This document shows positions 3,883 through 8,237 of a DNA stretch of 8,237 nucleotides, piece after piece. The stretch covers positions 1 to 8,237 of the forward strand of contig QQUD01000939.1 of the NCBI GenBank assembly GCA_008501785.1, written 5' to 3'. Positions within the stretch are counted from its first letter, which is position 1; the number at the start of each line of letters is the position of its first letter. This stretch comes from Chloroflexota bacterium. Lineage in GTDB: Bacteria > Chloroflexota > Anaerolineae > Promineifilales > Promineifilaceae. The translations under genes were made by a program, and so were the position numbers. The notes under the pieces were generated by a model that was not told the origin of the DNA, did no database searches, and worked only from the letters and a program-made list of their open reading frames with translations.

Positions 3883-6213
3883 ATGCTAAATGTTTTAAAA
3901 GGCACGCTCACCCGGCGTATGTTTTTAATCTTGATGAGTTTGTCACTGCTGCCTACCATTGTGCTGCTAATCGTGCCATCCATTATCCAAATTCGCAGCG
4001 AACAAACGGCCGTTACCCAGCTTGAAACCGAATTGCAGACCAAAGCCGAGGGCATCTTTTCGCGGCTGGTGAGCAGCAAAGCCACCCATTTTGCACAAGT
4101 CTTGCAGCCGCGCTTGACGCCCGGAGCAATGCTCGCCGCCCAAATTAGTGAACACAACTTAAATTCGACGACATTTGACACCGCAAAATGGTATGTGCAT
4201 CATGATCATGGGTTGTGTGGTATGAAAATACTTTCTGTAGATGGCATGGTCTGGACTTATCCCGAGTCGGTAAATGAGCAAGTCGAAGCTGATTTGAATT
4301 TTTTATCACCTTTCCAAACGGTTGGTAATGGCAGCGATGCATATTGGACATTTGAAAATGATGATTTGCGAACTGTTGGCAAGGCCTGGACTCCCTTTTT
4401 GATTGATGGTGAATTTGGAGGCGTGGTTGGCACAGAGTTTTGTCTCAGTACGTTAGTCGAAGAAATCCCAAAGTTTGGACTGGCTGAAAATGCCACGATG
4501 CTGCTGGTGGGGGAAAACGGCCGTTTTCTCACAACCCCCTCCTGGGGCAACAATTCATACTTGCTCAAAGGCCTAAGTTCAGAGCATAGCAACATCGCAT
4601 TTTCCGATCTTGTTCCCGCAACAGTGCAAACTCAACTTATAGAAGAAGATTTCCTGTCGCGGCTGCAAAAGCGAGAGCAATTTGTACTCCGCGCCAAATT
4701 TGACCAAACGTTTGGCTACATCGCCGTCGCACCCGTCGCCAATTCACCCCTCAACGTGATCCTGCTGCTGCCACAAGACGATATTTACAATCAGGCAGAA
4801 TTCTATGGAGCTACATTAAAAGTTTCGATTCCGGCCATTGTGACACAGGCAGCGATCTCGCTGCTTGGTTTTATCCTGGTGATTGCCCTGGGCGGCCTTT
4901 TCTCGCTGCGCCAAATTGCCGAACCAATTGCCCAGCTTTCAGCAGGGGCTGAAAATGTGGCACGAGGCGACCTGACCCAGCGCGTGCCAGAAGTTGGCGC
5001 AGGTGAATTGCAGCAGTTGGCCCAATCATTTAACGCAATGGTTAATGCGATTCAAACGAGTCAACAAGCTTTGGAACAAAATCAGCAAGAATTGGCGGCT
5101 ACGCTAAAAATTCGAGAAGATGAATTTCGCATCATCAATCAGGTGGCAGTTTTGTCAAACACAGCAGGCAGCCTTTCTGAAAAATTGGCATCAACGCTGC
5201 AAATTGTGAATGATCATTTGCGCATCACGGCGTCGGCCATTTTTGTGGTGGATGAGTCGCAGGTGTTGATTCCGTTGGTGTGGGGAGAGGAAAAGCCTGC
5301 ACTGAGCGCAGTCGAAGTGGCCGTTTCTCCCACCCGCCAAACCCAAATCCATCTGGCTCACCAAACCATCCAATCTGGCCACTCTACCATTCAACACGAA
5401 AATAAAGATACCCATTCGATTGCCTCGCTGCCAATATCATTTCAAGGTCGGATTGTGGGTGTGATTATCTTTCATTGCAGCCACCAACACGAGCTTTCCG
5501 AATCGGTGCTTACTTTTTTAAAGGCGCTCTCAAATCACATCGCCATTTTAATTGAAAATGCACGACTACAAAATCAGGAGCGCACCCTGCTTGTCACTGA
5601 AGAACGGCGCAGGTTGGCGCGTGATTTGCATGACTCTGTCACACAATCCTTATTCAGTCTGTCGATGATTGCCGAAGGAGTGCGGGCCAATCTCAAATCA
5701 ATCACGTCGCCAACCGAATTGGCGCAGCCGGTAGACCTACTCATTCAACAATCCCAACAAATTCGCACCGAGATGCGCAAGCTGATCCAAGAACTGCGAC
5801 CGATCAATGCCACCGACATCCGCCTCGACGACGTGATCAAACAACACGCCCAGCGCTTGCAGGACATCGCCAATGTGGATGTGAAAACATCCATCTCTAC
5901 CAAAGCCGATTTAGTGCCACCTGCCGTTACCCAGCACTTCGACCGCATTTTACAAGAAGCAATGAGCAATATCGGCCGTCACAGCCATGCCTCCACCGCC
6001 ACCATCACACTGGGTGCGACGCAGGACCATTTCTTGCTCACTATTGGTGACAATGGCATTGGCTTTGATTCACAAAGCCTGATGCACAGCAGCACTTCCT
6101 ACGGCCTCAACAACATGCGCGAACGCACCGAAATGATGGGCGGTTCCTTCTCTGTTCGCGCCATCGCAGACCAGGGAACAACGATTAAAATTATCATTCC
6201 CAAAAAAGCGTAG
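3883..6213 (+). CDS. Membrane sensor histidine kinase, NarL-type (dCache-HAMP-GAF-HisKA_3-HATPase)
   Basis: This 776-residue sensor kinase autophosphorylates in response to an external signal and should pass the phosphate to the regulator encoded next. The domains in order are: membrane helix about 13-37; extracytoplasmic dCache-like sensor about 38-312 (GVVGTEFCLSTLVEEI, LLVGENGRFLTTP); second helix about 316-340; HAMP about 338-395 (EPIAQLSAGAENVARGDLTQRV); coiled linker; GAF about 420-570; HisKA_3 dimerisation helix with phospho-acceptor H583 in ARDLHDSVTQSLFS; HATPase with N696 (EAMSNIGRHS), D723 in GDNGIGFD, and YGLNNMRERTEMMGG. I chose ATG 3883, with GGAG about 10 bases upstream, over GTG 3790, which lies in a repeat and would add 31 unlikely residues. 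The GAF domain contains PALSAVEVAV (472-481), encoded by a dispersed repeat shared with the gene at 23. The ligand is unknown. Codon use turns from G-rich to C-rich at that repeat. Confidence 0.9.
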   Translation: MLNVLKGTLTRRMFLILMSLSLLPTIVLLIVPSIIQIRSEQTAVTQLETELQTKAEGIFSRLVSSKATHFAQVLQPRLTPGAMLAAQISEHNLNSTTFDTAKWYVHHDHGLCGMKILSVDGMVWTYPESVNEQVEADLNFLSPFQTVGNGSDAYWTFENDDLRTVGKAWTPFLIDGEFGGVVGTEFCLSTLVEEIPKFGLAENATMLLVGENGRFLTTPSWGNNSYLLKGLSSEHSNIAFSDLVPATVQTQLIEEDFLSRLQKREQFVLRAKFDQTFGYIAVAPVANSPLNVILLLPQDDIYNQAEFYGATLKVSIPAIVTQAAISLLGFILVIALGGLFSLRQIAEPIAQLSAGAENVARGDLTQRVPEVGAGELQQLAQSFNAMVNAIQTSQQALEQNQQELAATLKIREDEFRIINQVAVLSNTAGSLSEKLASTLQIVNDHLRITASAIFVVDESQVLIPLVWGEEKPALSAVEVAVSPTRQTQIHLAHQTIQSGHSTIQHENKDTHSIASLPISFQGRIVGVIIFHCSHQHELSESVLTFLKALSNHIAILIENARLQNQERTLLVTEERRRLARDLHDSVTQSLFSLSMIAEGVRANLKSITSPTELAQPVDLLIQQSQQIRTEMRKLIQELRPINATDIRLDDVIKQHAQRLQDIANVDVKTSISTKADLVPPAVTQHFDRILQEAMSNIGRHSHASTATITLGATQDHFLLTIGDNGIGFDSQSLMHSSTSYGLNNMRERTEMMGGSFSVRAIADQGTTIKIIIPKKA
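5296..5325 (+). repeat. In-frame dispersed repeat, copy 2
   Basis: This 30-base element matches 242-271 at 27 positions and encodes PALSAVEVAV within the GAF domain of the kinase, probably in a surface loop. Its palindrome has decayed to GTGGCCGTT. The 40 bases before it have 18 G and 4 C; the 40 bases after 5326 have 3 G and 20 C. Confidence 0.8.
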
Positions 6214-6274
6214 CCACGATTTCCGAATCGCGTTTTATGTGACAAACTGGGACGCGATTTGGAAATCGCGGCTA
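6211..6274. repeat. Inverted repeat between kinase and regulator genes
   Basis: The 22-base arms 6211-6232 and 6253-6274 are complementary at 20 positions around a 20-base loop, and each arm is itself palindromic (CGATTTCC-type centre). The left arm supplies the kinase stop codon TAG (6211-6213). There is no T-run after it, so readthrough into the regulator gene is likely. The hairpin could stabilise or process the shared transcript. Confidence 0.8.
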
Positions 6275-6290
6275 CTGGAGACTAACGACT

Positions 6291-6977
6291 ATGAGACAAG
6301 AGCCTACAAAACTAAAGTCTAAAAGACTAGACATCCGCGTTTTATTGGTTGACGATCATGAAATGGTGCGTCAAGGATTGATTTATTTTCTTTCGACACA
6401 GCAAGGGATTGAGGTGGTAGGGCAGGCTGAAAATGGGTTTCAGGCAGTTGAGATGGTTGCTGAATTGTCACCGGATGTGGTGCTGATGGATTTGGTGATG
6501 CCGGATATGGATGGTATTGAGGCGGCGATTCAGATTAAGGAGGTGAGGGAGGAAACGGCCGTTCTCGCCCTTACCAGCTACGTTGATCAGGAAAAAGTAA
6601 TCGACGCCCTCTCCGCAGGCATGGCTGGCTACATCATGAAAGACGTCAGCTCCGAAGAACTAACTCGCGCCATTCGAGCCGCCGCCAAAGACGAAATCTA
6701 CCTCTCATCCGAAGCTGCCAAATACGTGGCGCGACAAGTTCGCACCAAAGCCGACCAGACCCCCGCACCAACCGTGCTCACACACCGCGAAATCGACGTA
6801 CTCTGCCTGCTGGCACGCGGCCTCAACAACACCGACATCGGTACAGAACTCAACATCAGCATCAAAACCGTCAAAACCCACGTCAGCAGCATCCTAAACA
6901 AACTCCAACTCGAAAACCGCACCCAAGCTGCCCTTTACGCCCTCCGTCACAACCTCATCTCCCTCGACGAAACCTAA
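6291..6977 (+). CDS. NarL/LuxR-family response regulator
   Basis: This 228-residue two-domain regulator has a receiver domain at about 17-135. The acidic pair is D21 and D22 ([13 protein letters not shown]), the phospho-acceptor is D67 ([12 protein letters not shown]), the switch threonine is T95 (LALTSY) and the conserved lysine is K117 (GYIMKDV). A LuxR-type helix-turn-helix DNA-binding domain follows at about 162-224 ([32 protein letters not shown] in outline). It lies 77 bases after the HisKA_3 kinase gene, the usual partner, and the two are probably co-transcribed. The start is ATG 6291 with GGAG at 6277-6280, spacing 10. It has an N-terminal extension of about a dozen residues over typical family members. 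Its targets cannot be read from the sequence; the cytochrome operon downstream is a reasonable candidate. An AACGGCCGTT site (6554-6563) encodes ETAV, and codon use changes there. Confidence 0.92.
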   Translation: MRQEPTKLKSKRLDIRVLLVDDHEMVRQGLIYFLSTQQGIEVVGQAENGFQAVEMVAELSPDVVLMDLVMPDMDGIEAAIQIKEVREETAVLALTSYVDQEKVIDALSAGMAGYIMKDVSSEELTRAIRAAAKDEIYLSSEAAKYVARQVRTKADQTPAPTVLTHREIDVLCLLARGLNNTDIGTELNISIKTVKTHVSSILNKLQLENRTQAALYALRHNLISLDET

Positions 6978-6980
6978 ATC

Positions 6981-7030
6981 TGTAGGGGGCGTACCCTTGT
7001 GGTCGCCCTCTTCTGGTCCCCCAACCTACA
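6981..7030. repeat. Degenerate second copy of the TGTAGGGG repeat
   Basis: The left part TGTAGGGGGCGTACCCTTG continues into TGGTCGCCC and matches 3773-3799 with one extra G. The right arm has decayed, leaving TGTAGG (6981-6986) opposite CCTACA (7025-7030). It starts 3 bases after the regulator stop codon. Confidence 0.7.
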
Positions 7031-7127
7031 ACTAAAGTCCTAGAACCAAATCTCGATATTAATCCCATCTTTCTAACGATTTCGAAAGGTGCTTTGTTTG
7101 TTATATTTTTCACAAAGAGAGCGATTC

Positions 7128-7168
7128 GCAATTAGCTAATAACTGACTAATAGCTAAAAGCTAATTGC
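7128..7168. repeat. Inverted repeat in the leader of the cytochrome gene
   Basis: GCAATTAGCT (7128-7137) and AGCTAATTGC (7159-7168) are perfect 10-base arms around a 21-base loop. The loop also carries TAGCTAA-like units. It lies 15 bases before the GAGGAG ribosome binding site at 7183-7188. It might be a regulator-binding dyad or another dispersed repeat. A weak -10-like TATATT is present at 7102-7107, upstream, without a good -35. Confidence 0.6.
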
Positions 7169-7193
7169 CGATACCTGCAAACGAGGAGTCATT

Positions 7194-7820
7194 ATGACAA
7201 AAAGAGGAACCCAAACCGATACTAAACCCAACCTATTCCGGCGCATCTTTTCCAAGATACGCTGGTCATTCGTACTGTTATTTCTGCTGTTAATCGGATC
7301 ACTGGCAACGACGGCCTTTTTTGTAGTAGACGACTACACCCACGAAAACGCCGAATTTTGTGGCAACTGTCACAACATGGAATACCACGTGAATTCATAT
7401 CTCGACAGCAACCATTTGGACCACGCCCATGCCGAGGCCAACGTTAAATGCCAGGACTGCCACACCGATTACACCACTTCCGAAAAACTGGTATCCGTGC
7501 GGCAATATGTTTCAGGCGACTACCCGCGCATTCCGTTCAAACGCAAAGTTGGCGACGAAATGTGCCTCAATTGCCATGTCAGTCTGGAGCATCAAGCCGA
7601 GCGCACAGATTTCCTCGGCAAAAATCCTCATCAGAGCCATTGGCCCGACCTGCGCTGTGGCAGCTGCCACCTCTCTCACGAGGAGCAGGTTGATTATTGC
7701 AGCCGCTGTCACGAAAATGGCGGCCAACGCCTAGTAGGCGAACCATTTGACCCACGTTCTTACAATCCCTGGGCAGACCCCGACGCGATTTTCCCAGATG
7801 TAGACCCAATTGAAGAATGA
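7194..7820 (+). CDS. NapC/NirT/NrfH-type membrane multiheme cytochrome c, five hemes
   Basis: This 208-residue protein has a short basic N-terminus, one membrane helix at about 25-45, and an exported heme domain. Five CxxCH motifs are visible at 56-60 (CGNCH), 86-90 (CQDCH), 124-128 (CLNCH), 155-159 (CGSCH) and 169-173 (CSRCH). The first continues as CxxCHxM, the arrangement seen in NapC/NrfH proteins. These take electrons from menaquinol at the membrane and hand them to a periplasmic reductase. Family members usually have four hemes, so the fifth is an addition. The C-terminal 30 residues are proline- and acid-rich. The start is ATG 7194 with GAGGAG at 7183-7188, spacing 5. The next gene encodes a Tat-exported FAD protein, its likely electron acceptor. 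The two-component system just upstream may control the pair. No AACGGCCGTT site lies in this gene. Confidence 0.92.
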   Translation: MTKRGTQTDTKPNLFRRIFSKIRWSFVLLFLLLIGSLATTAFFVVDDYTHENAEFCGNCHNMEYHVNSYLDSNHLDHAHAEANVKCQDCHTDYTTSEKLVSVRQYVSGDYPRIPFKRKVGDEMCLNCHVSLEHQAERTDFLGKNPHQSHWPDLRCGSCHLSHEEQVDYCSRCHENGGQRLVGEPFDPRSYNPWADPDAIFPDVDPIEE

Positions 7821-7826
7821 TCATCC

Positions 7827-7947
7827 GTCATTCCTCGGAGGACCAGTCCCATAGATCGCCGTAGGACAAAACGCCGTTTTGTTCATCCGGTCAAGACACT
7901 GTCTTGACCTACGAAGGGTACGATTTCTTGGAGGTCCTCGAAATGAC
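7827..7947. repeat. 121-base nested palindromic element
   Basis: The outer arms GTCATT...TCGGAGGACC (7827-7844) and GGTCCTCGAAATGAC (7933-7947) pair with small bulges. Inside, CGTAGG (7860-7865) faces CCTACG (7908-7913) and encloses two tight hairpins. These are ACAAAACG-C-CGTTTTGT (7866-7882) and GGTCAAGACA-C-TGTCTTGACC (7889-7909). The element fills most of the 188-base gap between the cytochrome and flavoprotein genes. There is no T-run, so it is not a standard terminator; it may be a miniature dispersed element or an RNA-stabilising structure. Confidence 0.7.
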
Positions 7948-8008
7948 AGGTTTATGTAAACTGCGGCAACCTTTCGCCGCCTAATTAAATTCTTACAGGA
8001 GACGCAAG

Positions 8009-8237
8009 ATGTCCGAAAAAAATAATGGTATTAACCGACGTGAATTTTTACGATTAGCAGGTGTTGCGGCGGCCGGAACGGCCGTTCTCGCCTCCACCGG
8101 TTGCAGCAGCAGTGCCGCAGACGGAAAACTCCCCGGTGGCGAAATCTCATTTGACAAAGAAACCGACGCCATTGTCATTGGCGCAGGTGGTGCTGGCTTG
8201 TGGGCCGCATACGACTTAGTCGAAGCGGGTTATAAAC
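8009..8237 (+). CDS. Tat-exported FAD-binding flavoprotein (fumarate-reductase/flavocytochrome c type), 3' end outside window
   Basis: Only the first 76 codons are present. Residues 10-35 form a twin-arginine signal: NRREFLRLAG, a hydrophobic stretch (VAAAGTAVLA), then STGC, which also fits a lipobox, so the protein may be a Tat-dependent lipoprotein. From about residue 54 comes the dinucleotide-binding strand DAIVIGAGGAGLWAAYDLVEAGY, the GxGxxG FAD motif of the fumarate reductase/succinate dehydrogenase flavoprotein family. Exported members reduce fumarate, urocanate or related acceptors using electrons from multiheme cytochromes, which fits the neighbour at 7194-7820. The substrate residues lie beyond the window. 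The start is ATG 8009 with AGGAGA at 7997-8002, spacing 6. The AACGGCCGTT palindrome (8077-8086) lies within the signal peptide and encodes GTAVL. Confidence 0.85.
   Translation, partial: MSEKNNGINRREFLRLAGVAAAGTAVLASTGCSSSAADGKLPGGEISFDKETDAIVIGAGGAGLWAAYDLVEAGYK

Noticed and set aside
7429..7824. Alternative-frame and minus-strand ORFs inside the cytochrome gene
   Set aside because: The five CxxCH motifs fix the true frame; the others are shadows.

Overview
The window looks like a chromosomal piece from a bacterium with roughly balanced GC, most likely a Chloroflexota (Anaerolineae-like) lineage. This is inferred from the dense dispersed palindromic repeats, the NarL-type sensor pair with dCache, HAMP and GAF modules, and the family mix; there is no rRNA or marker gene to prove it. 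Every gene called is on the + strand.

Layout. A membrane-anchored protein with two extracytoplasmic 56-residue repeats (23-802) is followed by a 441-base stretch with a good sigma70-type promoter, a large inverted repeat with a T-run, and a 48-codon orphan ORF (1244-1390). Next come a PAPS-type sulfotransferase homologue (1469-2170), an iodothyronine-deiodinase-like gene (2246-2890), a decayed GNAT acetyltransferase (about 2900-3442) and a cysteine-free carboxymuconolactone-decarboxylase/AhpD-family protein (3432-3752). A NarL-type two-component system follows: histidine kinase 3883-6213 and response regulator 6291-6977. The right end holds a five-heme NapC/NrfH-type membrane cytochrome c (7194-7820) and the start of a Tat-exported FAD flavoprotein (8009 onward, cut by the window end), which together look like a quinol-to-flavoprotein anaerobic respiratory module.

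The strongest finding is that the deiodinase-like gene is read through an in-frame TGA at 2447-2449. That TGA falls exactly where deiodinases carry selenocysteine (GSFT-U-PPY, with YIREAHPIDGWW downstream), and a bacterial-SECIS-like hairpin follows at 2459-2485. A standard gene caller would split it into two meaningless ORFs. The window thus encodes a probable bacterial selenoprotein, which implies selenocysteine machinery elsewhere in the genome.

The second notable signal is a highly iterated palindrome, AACGGCCGTT (core ACGGCCGT, ten exact cores in 8.2 kb against about 0.13 expected in random sequence). At many copies the local strand composition flips from G/T-rich on the left to C/A-rich on the right, inside open reading frames and by synonymous codon choice. 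Other repeat families fill nearly every intergenic gap, and one 30-base repeat sits in frame inside two unrelated genes.
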